Part shown: in pieces, positions 1 through 6,627 of the stretch
Layout: every line of letters begins with the position of its first letter
Position numbering within the stretch: the stretch's first letter is position 1
Source of the DNA: CAYFZR01 sp046760505 [NCBI: Candidatus Hydrothermarchaeota archaeon]
GTDB taxonomy: Archaea; CAYFZR01
NCBI GenBank assembly: GCA_046760505.1
Contig: JBHIEG010000054.1
Location: 1-6,979, forward strand
Length of the DNA: 6,979 nt
Direction of reading: 5' to 3'
Program-made: the position numbers and the translations under genes
Notes under the pieces: model-generated
What the model was told of the DNA's origin: nothing
The model's input: only the letters and a program-made list of their open reading frames with translations
Database searches by the model: none

Positions 1-452
<452 letters not shown>

Positions 453-453
<1 letters not shown>

Positions 454-1517
454 TAAATTGTTCCCACTTCACTCGAGTCACCCAGCATAAATCGGTAAGC
501 CTGGGGCTTGGCAGTGGATTTACTGATGACAACATTCTTCCCAATAAGGCTATCTTCTATCCGTGATTTCAAGCCAATAATTTTGCATTCCTCCATAACA
601 ATACTATGTTCTATCTCGGATTCTTCAATTAAGGTATTATAATAGATAGAGGTAAAAGGACCAATGTAGGACTTTATTAGCCTACATCCTCTACCGATTA
701 TGGCCGGCCCTCGGATTACACTCTTAATTACGCTGACTCCAGAATCTATCTTTACCCTTCCATAAATCTTAGAATCCTCACTCACCTCTCCTTTTATCTC
801 TCTCTTAACATCATCCAGCATTATTCGGTTAGCCTCAAGCAGGTCCTCACGTTTGCCGGTATCCTTCCACCAACCGTTAATGATGTGAGAATGAACCAGA
901 TAACCATGCTCAATTAGGTATTGTATGGCATCGGTAATCTCTAGCTCGTTCCTCCAGGAAGGCTTGATCTTGTCTACCGCCTCAAAGACGTGATGATCAA
1001 ACATATATACACCTACCAGAGCCAGGTCGCTCTTTGGCTCTTTAGGCTTCTCCACCAACCTCGCCACTTTATCACCTTTAAGTTCTGCTACTCCAAATTG
1101 TCGCGGATTATCCACGTGGGCGAGAAGAATCTGGCAGTTAGGTCTTTTTTCTCGGAATTCCTTCACTAAAGATGTTATTCCCTGTTTTACTATGTTATCT
1201 CCCAGGTACATTACAAAGGACTCGTCCTGCAAAAAATTCTTTGATATCTTTACTGCATGAGCTAAACCTAAAGGGAATGGTTGGCGGATATAGGTAACCT
1301 TAATTCCCCACTTATCCCCTGTTCCCACTGCCTCCTTTATCTCCTCATGGGTGTCTCCGGTGACAATTCCTACCTCACTAATGCTCGCTTCTTTAATTGC
1401 CTCAATTCCATAAAAAAGTATGGGTTTGTTGGCCACGGGAATGAGCTGTTTGGCTGCGGTATGAGTAATAGGTCGAAGACGGCTGCCCACTCCTCCACTC
1501 AAGATCAAGGCCTTCAT
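453..1517 (-). CDS. rmlA: Glucose-1-phosphate thymidylyltransferase, long form
   Basis: The enzyme transfers dTMP from dTTP to glucose-1-phosphate, giving dTDP-glucose and pyrophosphate, the first step of dTDP-deoxysugar synthesis. The nucleotidyltransferase signature is at the N-terminus (LSGGVGSRLRPITHTAAKQL, then PVANKPI). It is followed by the metal-binding YLGDN, the sugar-phosphate EKPKEP and the WWKDTGKREDLLEAN segment. The last 110 or so residues show hexapeptide-like repeats (KIYGRVKIDSGVSVIKSVI, then GPAIIGRGCRL) of a left-handed beta helix. That domain and a length near 354 residues mark the long-form RmlA (StrD-like) rather than the short form of about 290 residues. I prefer ATG at 1517, giving MKALILSGG, with GGGGTGAG just upstream. 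GTG at 1526 adds three residues and lacks a well-placed ribosome site. The gene overlaps the DUF2283 start by one base and works with rmlB at the window edge. Confidence 0.93.
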
Positions 1518-1689
1518 TTTACTCACCCCAATTTAAAAATCCTGAGTCTTGGTATAAGGTAGTTTAAGTATTCCTACGGGTGGACCCCATTGTTAAGACA
1601 GTAATTTGGTCTTCATTCAGAACCGATAAACTGCCTCTCATCAGACTTTAGTCGAAAACAAAATCAAAATTAAGAATCCAAGTTCGATC
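1518..1689. other. Intergenic spacer upstream of rmlA, with a possible insertion-sequence end
   Basis: This 172-base spacer separates the broken phosphodiesterase gene from rmlA and is the longest spacer in the window. I see no open frame with coding character, no convincing -35/-10 pair and no stem-loop plus T-run terminator on either strand. At 1581-1600 the plus strand reads TGGACCCCATTGTTAAGACA, which looks like the terminal inverted repeat of IS2/IS150-type IS3-family elements; no partner end is visible. A promoter for the rml genes would be expected here but cannot be pinpointed. Confidence 0.4.
1522..1529 (-). promoter_or_regulatory. Ribosome binding site favouring the ATG start of rmlA
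   Basis: GGGGTGAG can pair with the anti-Shine-Dalgarno through GGTGA and lies four bases before ATG at 1517. The competing GTG at 1526 lies inside this site, so it is unlikely to be the main start. Confidence 0.5.
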
Positions 1690-2139
1690 TTATAATTCTG
1701 TAATTCTATCCATTATATTAACTATATCGGTTACGCAGGGGCTCTCAAGAATTATATCCTGGTCAAACATGCCTTTTACCAGTAAAAAAGCATCGGGCTG
1801 GGTGTGTTTGCCGGTAAAGATATCTTTCTCCCATAGGCTTTTGGCCTTTATATTTGCCTTTAGATTAAATCCGGCCTCTGCTACAAGTACCAAATCCGGC
1901 GCTTCATTTATAAAAGGACCTCGGTAGATTTCATCTCGCCGGTACATTTTCTTAATGACTTTTCTTCCCTCTATTTGTAAGGAATCAAATAGATCGATCA
2001 ATTTATCAATGACTTTTTTAACCTTCCCGGAAGAGACAGAACCTCGAGGATATTTACCTTTTTGATTGATGTATATTCTCGCTGGATCAAGGGCAAAGGC
2101 TTTGGTGCCAGAGTCAATATCGGAGAAATTTTTCGTCTT
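1690..2139 (-). pseudogene. Frame-shifted C-terminal part of the alkaline-phosphatase-superfamily phosphodiesterase
   Basis: This 149-codon open stretch has no ATG start near its beginning and no ribosome site before the internal TTG at 2001. It continues the upstream 2114-2956 gene directly in the +1 frame. Family-typical features appear in order: SDIDSGTKAFALDPARIYIN, then PRG, then KVIKKMYRRDEIYRGPFINEAPDL, then GKHTQPDAFLLVKG. In type I phosphodiesterases the last motif supplies the final metal-binding histidine, so the upstream product lacks a catalytic residue unless the frame is restored. Together the two parts span 1267 bases, one more than a multiple of three, as expected for one inserted base; the repaired protein would be about 421 residues. 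A sequencing error is the main alternative to a real mutation. Confidence 0.8.
2114..2139 (-). other. Frameshift interval in the phosphodiesterase gene
   Basis: Frame 0 ends at TGA (2116-2114). The +1 frame is blocked upstream by TAA (2142-2140), so the shift must fall in this interval. The minus strand contains a run of five A (2133-2129, GAAAAATTT). Removing one A joins DEKF to NFSDIDSGTKAF without a break. A +1 recoding site is less likely, because no stop or rare codon sits at the candidate slip position. Confidence 0.7.
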
Positions 2140-2956
2140 TTAACGTCAAAAACCCCTTTTCTTGCAGGAAATAATTTATATTTACGTGTTTGTCTAATGA
2201 TTCAAAACCATGGTCAGAAAGTATCATTAGATAATCATTCTCCGATAATCTATGGGAAATCTCGCCTATTACCTCATCTATTTGGCGGAAATGGTTTAAA
2301 AATGCAGAATAATATGAATGGGATTCATCTTCATAAGCGTCCCACAAGAAGTGAGAAAGGCGATCAGTGCCGGTAAATACCAGCATGAAGGTATTCCAAC
2401 TTTCCTTATCCCATAGATAACGATACGCTTCTATGCGTGCCTTAAGGGTTCTATCTAAATCCCACAAGAACAAATCTATTGATTCATGGGCTTTGGATGA
2501 ATCGACATCGACTCGATAATGTAGTTCCTTTAATTTTGGGACTAAGGAAGCCGGATAGGTTGATCTTTCCAAATCGAGGGCCACAAATCCTGAAATATGG
2601 ACACCATTTAGCTCTGAAGCAGGATAGGTTGCCGGGACGTTAATAATTACTGACCTTCGGCTGTTATCCTTTTTCCAGAAAGGGGTTGCTTTTAAATCAT
2701 TAAAGCTTGGAAATGACAGTCTGTATGTGCCTTTGGAGAAATCGGTGAAACCAAAGATACCGTGCTCTCCAGGGTTTTTACCAGTAATGATAGAACTCCA
2801 GGCAACGGAGGAGACCTCAGGCACACTGGACTGCATCTGTCTGAAAATACCACTTTCCATGATTGATCGAGTATTGGGCATGATATCATTACCAGATAAA
2901 TCTTTTAAGAAGCGATAGGGCACGCCATCCAGTCCGATAATTACCAGACGTCTCAT
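2114..2956 (-). CDS. Alkaline phosphatase superfamily / type I phosphodiesterase, N-terminal two thirds
   Basis: This is a hydrolase of the phosphodiesterase/nucleotide pyrophosphatase group; the substrate is unknown. The 280 visible residues carry the metal site D10 in VIIGLDG and the nucleophile region PEVSSVAWSSIITGKNPGEHGIFGF, where S49 is the likely nucleophile by alignment with TFPNHYSIVTG of NPP enzymes. D198 and H202 lie in GTDRLSHFLWD and D248-H249 in LSDHGF, all expected ligands. The last ligand lies beyond the frameshift. There is no signal peptide or membrane helix, so the product is cytoplasmic. I chose ATG at 2956 (MRRLVIIGLDG), which has AGGA eight bases upstream; an in-frame extension to 3025 would overlap the toxin gene. 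The toxin gene ends 43 nt before it. Relatives of this family are found in glycan loci, but a role in sulfate or nucleotide turnover here is only inference. Confidence 0.85.
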   Translation of the reverse strand: MRRLVIIGLDGVPYRFLKDLSGNDIMPNTRSIMESGIFRQMQSSVPEVSSVAWSSIITGKNPGEHGIFGFTDFSKGTYRLSFPSFNDLKATPFWKKDNSRRSVIINVPATYPASELNGVHISGFVALDLERSTYPASLVPKLKELHYRVDVDSSKAHESIDLFLWDLDRTLKARIEAYRYLWDKESWNTFMLVFTGTDRLSHFLWDAYEDESHSYYSAFLNHFRQIDEVIGEISHRLSENDYLMILSDHGFESLDKHVNINYFLQEKGFLTLKDEKFLRY

Positions 2957-2999
2957 TGTAGTGTTCCTAGGATTTACAGAGCTGTTTCTTAGCAGCCAT

Positions 3000-3257
3000 T
3001 TAGTAAATATCCCCTCTTGGACCAATAGATTCTATAATGACCCGATTTCTTTCCTTATCCACCAAATAAACAATCCTGAAAGAACCTATCTTGAGCCTGT
3101 GTTTCCCCTTTAGCTTGCCTCTTAGTTTCTTGATGTCTGTATCATATAAGGGGTTATCTTTTAACTTATCAATTGCTTTGCTTATCCTGTTCTTTTGTTT
3201 ATCACTTAATTTGTCGTAAAAGTTTGCAGCCCTGCGGTGTAGAATTATCTGATACAT
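3000..3257 (-). CDS. RelE/ParE family toxin
   Basis: This 85-residue basic protein has the RelE fold pattern: MYQIILHRRAANFYDKL at the start, a two-helix lysine-rich segment, KKLRGKLKGKHRLKIGSFRIVYLVDKE in the strands, and IESIGPRGDIY at the end. R54, R61, R81 and the terminal Y85 sit where RelE-type mRNA interferases carry their basic and tyrosine residues, so ribosome-dependent mRNA cleavage is more likely than the gyrase inhibition typical of ParE. Its ATG directly follows the antitoxin TAA with no gap, the usual arrangement for translational coupling. The pair separates the cysDN genes from the phosphodiesterase and rml genes. Confidence in the family is high; the exact target is not proven. 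Confidence 0.92.
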   Translation of the reverse strand: MYQIILHRRAANFYDKLSDKQKNRISKAIDKLKDNPLYDTDIKKLRGKLKGKHRLKIGSFRIVYLVDKERNRVIIESIGPRGDIY

Positions 3258-3506
3258 TTACCCTCTTTTCACTTCACTCCAGGGTACAAAGTTACCCATT
3301 TCCCCTTTTTCAAGATCCCCATCGCAAGCCCTTATATCCTCCATCATTCCCTTATCCTCCAAGATCTCTTTGGTAGCTTCCCACTCTTCTTTTTCATTGA
3401 GATAATCAATAAAATCCAAGATAAGCCTCACTCTTGCTTCTGAGAGTCTGTCGATTGCTCGTTTTGCTCTTTCTTTAATTTCTGCTTTACTCAATTTTCC
3501 CTCCAT
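3258..3506 (-). CDS. Antitoxin of the RelE-type toxin-antitoxin pair
   Basis: This 82-residue acidic, helical protein lies directly upstream of the toxin. The central segment LSEARVRLILDFIDYLNEKEEWEATKEIL, followed by an acidic stretch ending FVPWSEVKRG, is the pattern of small antitoxins paired with RelE/ParE toxins: an N-terminal dimerisation and DNA-binding part, then a toxin-wrapping tail. It should neutralise the toxin and repress its own operon. The ATG at 3506 lacks a well-placed ribosome site, since the strong GGAGGAGG lies about 24 bases upstream. TTG at 3494, preceded by GGAGGGAAAA, is a possible alternative start giving a 78-residue form. No operator palindrome is obvious upstream. 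Identification rests on gene pairing and pattern; I cannot name the exact antitoxin subfamily. Confidence 0.85.
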   Translation of the reverse strand: MEGKLSKAEIKERAKRAIDRLSEARVRLILDFIDYLNEKEEWEATKEILEDKGMMEDIRACDGDLEKGEMGNFVPWSEVKRG

Positions 3507-3516
3507 AACTTTCTTG

Positions 3517-3696
3517 CTAGTTAATAATTCCTCCTCCCGAACTTTTGATTACATATCTGGTTCGTGGATCATTCGAGAACCCGATGAATTTAAAATTTAC
3601 ATTTTCATCGAACTTGAGAGTTTTTAGGAATTTTATTACATCCACAGCAAATCTGAAAGTTCTCTCTGCTAATCCTTTCTTATTTTTAATCTTCAC
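3517..3696 (-). pseudogene. Truncated four-helix-bundle (23S rRNA intervening-sequence type) protein
   Basis: This 59-codon frame starts at GTG (3696), overlapping the cysN stop as GTGA, with AAGGA five bases upstream inside the cysN coding region. The N-terminus KNKKGLAERTFRFAVDVIKFLKTL matches the first helix of the four-helix-bundle family, whose members often begin LAERTFxFAxxVIKxxxxL. Full-length members have about 120 residues and continue with an IKSGTSIGANYxEA motif. Here only RYVIKSSGGGIIN remains before TAG, so helices two to four are missing. The intervening stretch FDENVNFKFIGFSNDP is not family-like, which suggests a deletion or a gene junction. The function of the full family is unclear, and this remnant is probably inactive. 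The antitoxin starts 10 nt after its stop. Recognition is by pattern only. Confidence 0.6.
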
Positions 3697-4952
3697 TTTT
3701 TTCCTTTTATCTTTCTACTTTCATCTTTTATCTTTTCCAAAATTATGCCTGCGGCAATATTTTTGTGATTCTTCTCCAGGATAAATCTTCCCAGAGCCGG
3801 AACTTGAGAGTATTGCTCGACCACTATGGGCTCTGAGAGTTTAAACTCCACACAGGCAGCCTCATTGGGGTTCAGCCTTTGGGAATCAGTATGTATCTCT
3901 TTTACGGTCTCTGAATCTATCTTTTTTATAATCTTACTTATCTTGCCTCTCACTTTATTGGTAGCACATTTGATAAGGAGGGATTCATTTTCCTGTAATT
4001 TCCCGGAAAGTAAGAACATCTCCCCTGAAAAACTTCTCCTGGCTATAGGAGGAGAATCTGCTAGACCGCAAACTTCACCCCTTCCTACCTTGCTATCCTC
4101 TTTTAAGATAAGCCCTATACTATCACTTTCGCTCACTTGGGTAATTTTTTCTCCAAAGACTTTTATTTCCTTTATCTTTGTTCTAAGGCCGGAGGGAGAA
4201 AAGACAACCTCGTCTTCCTGACGCAAGGTGCCTGCCTCTACTCTTCCCACTATTATTCTTTCCCCACCTACTCGATAGGTATCCTGCACCACGAATCTTG
4301 AAAGAGAGCTGTCCTTTTCTTCTAATTTAATATTTTCATCCAGAGCTTGAATTAAAGTGAGACCCTCATACCAGGCCATTTTCTCTGATTTGTGATAGAT
4401 ATTGTCTCCTTTGAGAGCAGATATGGGAATAAAAGGAATGATTTCAGAATTGCAGTTTAAAGAGGTAAGCAGTTCGGTAAGTTCTTTTTTGGTCTTTTCA
4501 AAAAAGTCCTTTCGATAGTCTAGGATATCCATTTTGTTGATACAGATAAAAATCTTTTTTATTCTTAGGAAGTGAAGGAGAAAAAGGTGTCTTCTGGTCT
4601 GCTCTCTGACTCCTTGAGAGGCAGAGACTACTAATACTCCTGCATTGGCGTAAGATGCTCCGGTGAGCATATTTTTTAAGAACTTTTTATGGCCAGGAGC
4701 ATCAATGATAGTATAGTAATTTTTCCCCTTAAAGATAACCTGGGTAGTATCAATAGTTTTTTCCTCTTTAACCTCTTCTTCCAGGCTATCTAAAAGGTAG
4801 GCAAATTCAAACTTCTTTTTGTACTGCTGAGCAATTTTTTGTATCTCTTCTATTTTCTTATCCTTTATATTCTGGCTGTCGTAAAGAAGACGACCAATTA
4901 GGGTAGATTTTCCGTGATCTACATGGCCAACAACTGCAATATTGGCAGTCAC
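3693..4952 (-). CDS. cysN: Sulfate adenylyltransferase large subunit (CysN-like GTPase)
   Basis: This is the GTPase subunit of heterodimeric ATP sulfurylase. GTP hydrolysis drives formation of adenosine 5'-phosphosulfate from ATP and sulfate by CysD in the cytoplasm. The G domain is complete: GHVDHGKST (9-17), TID (66-68), DAPGH (84-88), NKMD (139-142) and SALKGDN (177-183). MAWYEGLTL follows, then two EF-Tu-like beta-barrel domains. At 419 residues it is shorter than the roughly 475 of E. coli CysN, and it has no fused APS kinase. Its P-loop has the EF-Tu/EF-1A form GHVDHGKS instead of GHVDDGKS. The start is GTG at 4952, with AGGAGGT seven bases upstream and no nearer ATG. The gene follows cysD by 12 nt. 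An EF-1A paralogue is the alternative, but pairing with cysD makes CysN much more likely. Confidence 0.9.
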   Translation of the reverse strand: MTANIAVVGHVDHGKSTLIGRLLYDSQNIKDKKIEEIQKIAQQYKKKFEFAYLLDSLEEEVKEEKTIDTTQVIFKGKNYYTIIDAPGHKKFLKNMLTGASYANAGVLVVSASQGVREQTRRHLFLLHFLRIKKIFICINKMDILDYRKDFFEKTKKELTELLTSLNCNSEIIPFIPISALKGDNIYHKSEKMAWYEGLTLIQALDENIKLEEKDSSLSRFVVQDTYRVGGERIIVGRVEAGTLRQEDEVVFSPSGLRTKIKEIKVFGEKITQVSESDSIGLILKEDSKVGRGEVCGLADSPPIARRSFSGEMFLLSGKLQENESLLIKCATNKVRGKISKIIKKIDSETVKEIHTDSQRLNPNEAACVEFKLSEPIVVEQYSQVPALGRFILEKNHKNIAAGIILEKIKDESRKIKGKK

Positions 4953-4959
4953 TGTCTCT

Positions 4960-4966
4960 ACCTCCT
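4960..4966 (-). promoter_or_regulatory. Ribosome binding site of cysN overlapping the cysD stop
   Basis: AGGAGGT shares bases with the cysD TAG stop (4967-4965) and lies seven bases before the GTG start at 4952. This arrangement supports the GTG start and suggests translational coupling of the two ATP sulfurylase subunits. Confidence 0.7.
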
Positions 4967-5756
4967 ACATGTAGCCTAAGGCTCTTAGTTTTTGCATCAT
5001 AAAGGCTCTTTCTTTGTCCTGGGCCCGACCTTCTCTCTCTGCTCTCTTGGTGGTTTCCAGCTCCTTCACTATATCATCTATAGAGTGGGCTTCTGATTCT
5101 ACCGGCATAGTACAAGGTACACAGCCTAAACTCCGATATCTTTTCCCGTTTTTAGAGAAATAAAGGGGATTTACAGGGATTCTTTCCTTCTGTATATATC
5201 TCCAAACATCTAACTCTCTCCAGTGAAGGATAGGGTGGACCCGAACGTGGCCAGCCAGGGCTTTCTCAAACTGATCCCACATCTCCAGAGGTTGATCTTC
5301 ATAGTTCCACTGAAAATTTTCATCGCGGGGAGAAAAATATCTTTCTTTAGCCCTGATGCCATGTTCATCTCTTCTTATGGCCAAAAATAGGGCATCAAAA
5401 TTGTGTTTTTCTAGCATCATCTTTAAGGCTTCAGTCTTTAATTTAGTGCAACATTTGAATTTCCCTTTTTCTGGGCTCATGCCTTCCTTTATTGCTTCCT
5501 CATTTTTGGCTACCAACAAATCTAGATCCCACTCTTTAACCAATCTATCCCTAAAATCATACATTTCTTTAAATTTAAAGCCGGTATCAATGTGAATAAC
5601 TGGAAAAGGGATTTTTCCAAAAAAGGCTTTTCTAAAGAGCCAGAGTGATGTGGTGGAATCTTTCCCCACTGACCATAAAGATGCAACGTTTTTAAATTCC
5701 GCCTTCCCCTCTCTTATTATGTAGATACTCTGATTTTCTAAATCTTTTAGATTCAT
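4965..5756 (-). CDS. cysD: Sulfate adenylyltransferase small subunit (CysD), short type with four cysteines
   Basis: This catalytic subunit of ATP sulfurylase belongs to the PAPS-reductase-like N-type ATP pyrophosphatase superfamily. The ATP-binding loop is SVGKDS (29-34), as in CysD (SIGKDS) rather than the SGGKDS of reductases. FPVIHIDTGFKFKEMYDFRDR, RRDEHGIRAKER and the RSLGC to PVESEA region align with E. coli CysD. The protein has 263 residues against about 302, lacking the insertion before the C-terminal block. It carries C102-C103 (FKCCTKLKTEAL) and C213/C216 (LGCVPCT), a CC plus CxxC pattern like the iron-sulfur ligands of assimilatory APS reductases. It lacks their catalytic ECGLH tail, so reductase activity is unlikely. 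The ATG at 5756 has only a weak GAG upstream; uma2 ends 28 nt before it and cysN follows by 12 nt. Confidence 0.9.
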   Translation of the reverse strand: MNLKDLENQSIYIIREGKAEFKNVASLWSVGKDSTTSLWLFRKAFFGKIPFPVIHIDTGFKFKEMYDFRDRLVKEWDLDLLVAKNEEAIKEGMSPEKGKFKCCTKLKTEALKMMLEKHNFDALFLAIRRDEHGIRAKERYFSPRDENFQWNYEDQPLEMWDQFEKALAGHVRVHPILHWRELDVWRYIQKERIPVNPLYFSKNGKRYRSLGCVPCTMPVESEAHSIDDIVKELETTKRAEREGRAQDKERAFMMQKLRALGYM

Positions 5757-5784
5757 AAATACATCTCGTCGGAAAAAACAAGTC

Positions 5785-6354
5785 CTAAGTGCTAACTCCT
5801 ATGTCAAAAGCATCAGAAAGGTTGATGGTTAATCCGAGAAAGAAGGAAGATTTCATGGTGTCCATCTTCCCATAGGTATCGGAACTTTCAAAACCTCCCT
5901 TGCCCAGAGTCATTACCTCGATAGTTTTCTTTTCTGGATCTACAATCCAGTACTCCTGAACGCCGTGTCGGGCATAAAGTGTCTTCTTATAGGTTTGATC
6001 TAGCTCAGATGTCGCCGGAGAAAGAATCTCTATTACTAGATCAGGTGCCCCCAGAATTTCCTCCTTCGTGATAATCTTAGAACGAGCTTTGGAAATGAAG
6101 AGTATATCTGGCTGGACCACATCTTCACCTAGGTGGACATCAAGAGGAGCGTGAATGATAGTTCCTAGATTTTTCTCCTGGACAAAGCTACGTAACAGAA
6201 ACTCAAGGTTTCCTGAGATCTGTTGGTGTTCAAAGTTTGGCGATGGAACCATGATTAATTCTCCCTCTATAAGTTCGTAGCGCTTGGTTTCAGACTCTGG
6301 CAGGCTTTTATAATCCTTATAGGTAAACTTAATCTGAGTGTTTAATTTGGTCAT
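5785..6354 (-). CDS. Uma2 family protein (putative PD-(D/E)XK endonuclease, DUF820)
   Basis: This 189-residue protein shows the Uma2 signatures in order: YKDYKSLPESETKRYELIEGELIMVPSPNFEHQ at the N-terminus, VVQPDILFI with D83, PDLVIEILSPAT with E109, then KKTLYARHGVQEYWIVDPEKKTIEV. D83 and E109 are the expected metal-binding residues of the PD-(D/E)XK nuclease fold. The family is abundant in cyanobacteria and many anaerobes; the cellular role and substrate are not established. The ATG at 6354 has a strong GGAGG site about nine bases upstream, and the length is normal. It is the first gene of the close-packed run continuing into cysD (28 nt gap), but no functional link with sulfate activation is evident; it may simply share the transcript. 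Confidence 0.92.
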   Translation of the reverse strand: MTKLNTQIKFTYKDYKSLPESETKRYELIEGELIMVPSPNFEHQQISGNLEFLLRSFVQEKNLGTIIHAPLDVHLGEDVVQPDILFISKARSKIITKEEILGAPDLVIEILSPATSELDQTYKKTLYARHGVQEYWIVDPEKKTIEVMTLGKGGFESSDTYGKMDTMKSSFFLGLTINLSDAFDIGVST

Positions 6355-6443
6355 TGTTTACACCCTCCTTTCTCACAATTTAAAGTCCGGGGTCGGAAAA
6401 GCAACTCAAAAAGGTAAATCAAATGCACCGATGAGTTCTGTCC

Positions 6444-6611
6444 CTATAAGTTTTCTCTTCTAGTCAAAATCAGCCTAAATACTTGGGTCCACAGAATAGT
6501 ACTACTAGATCCACTAATGGCAGCTAAAACGTCAATCCATTTATTAGCCCTAACTTCCAAGTTCAATGTCTGAAGTTCTAGATGAAAATCTAAAAAAATC
6601 AAATCTGCCAT
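6444..6611 (-). CDS. Small hydrophobic protein with one predicted membrane helix
   Basis: This 55-residue ORF begins at ATG 6611, with AGGA six bases upstream, 16 nt after the coiled-coil gene stop. An amphipathic or charged N-terminal stretch (LELQTLNLEVRANKW) is followed by a hydrophobic helix (IDVLAAISGSSSTILWTQVF, about residues 27-46) and a short basic tail (RLILTRREN). The serine-rich centre flanked by W resembles the first membrane helix of small membrane proteins with an SSSSIAxWxxW-like core that are usually longer. The stop after the basic tail could therefore reflect truncation. I cannot assign a named family. Spacing, a good ribosome site and coherent composition favour a real gene. 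It may form a unit with the coiled-coil protein. Confidence 0.55.
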   Translation of the reverse strand: MADLIFLDFHLELQTLNLEVRANKWIDVLAAISGSSSTILWTQVFRLILTRRENL

Positions 6612-6627
6612 CCACAATCCTAAGCCC

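Noticed and set aside
1281-1562. Plus-strand open frame opposite rmlA
   Set aside because: Antisense to a strongly conserved gene, with no family resemblance or ribosome site; it is a shadow frame.
2114-2139. Programmed ribosomal frameshifting at the A5 run
   Set aside because: The needed shift is +1, not the -1 favoured by A-rich slippery sites; no stop codon, rare codon or downstream structure is evident at the slip point.
2062-2376. Plus-strand frame opposite the phosphodiesterase frameshift
   Set aside because: Considered as an overlapping gene explaining the frame break, but it has no recognisable protein pattern and the minus-strand halves join cleanly.
3610-3811. 12-base direct repeat GAACTTGAGAGT at 3610-3621 and 3800-3811
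   Set aside because: One copy lies inside cysN coding sequence and the other in the four-helix-bundle remnant, with no matching flanks or mobile-element context; chance is the likely cause.
3826-4221. 131-codon plus-strand frame rich in L, S and F opposite cysN
   Set aside because: Its hydrophobic look comes from the complement of charged GTPase codons; no homology pattern, and it is opposite a complete cysN.
6379-6409. Possible promoter before uma2: TTGAGT (6409-6404) with TTTAAA (6384-6379)
   Set aside because: The spacer is 19 bases and both boxes are imperfect; in AT-rich sequence this is weak evidence.
6549-6578. Imperfect inverted repeat AACTTC...GAAGTT as a terminator or operator
   Set aside because: The stem is only six pairs with a 14-base loop and no T-run, and it lies within the small membrane-protein ORF.
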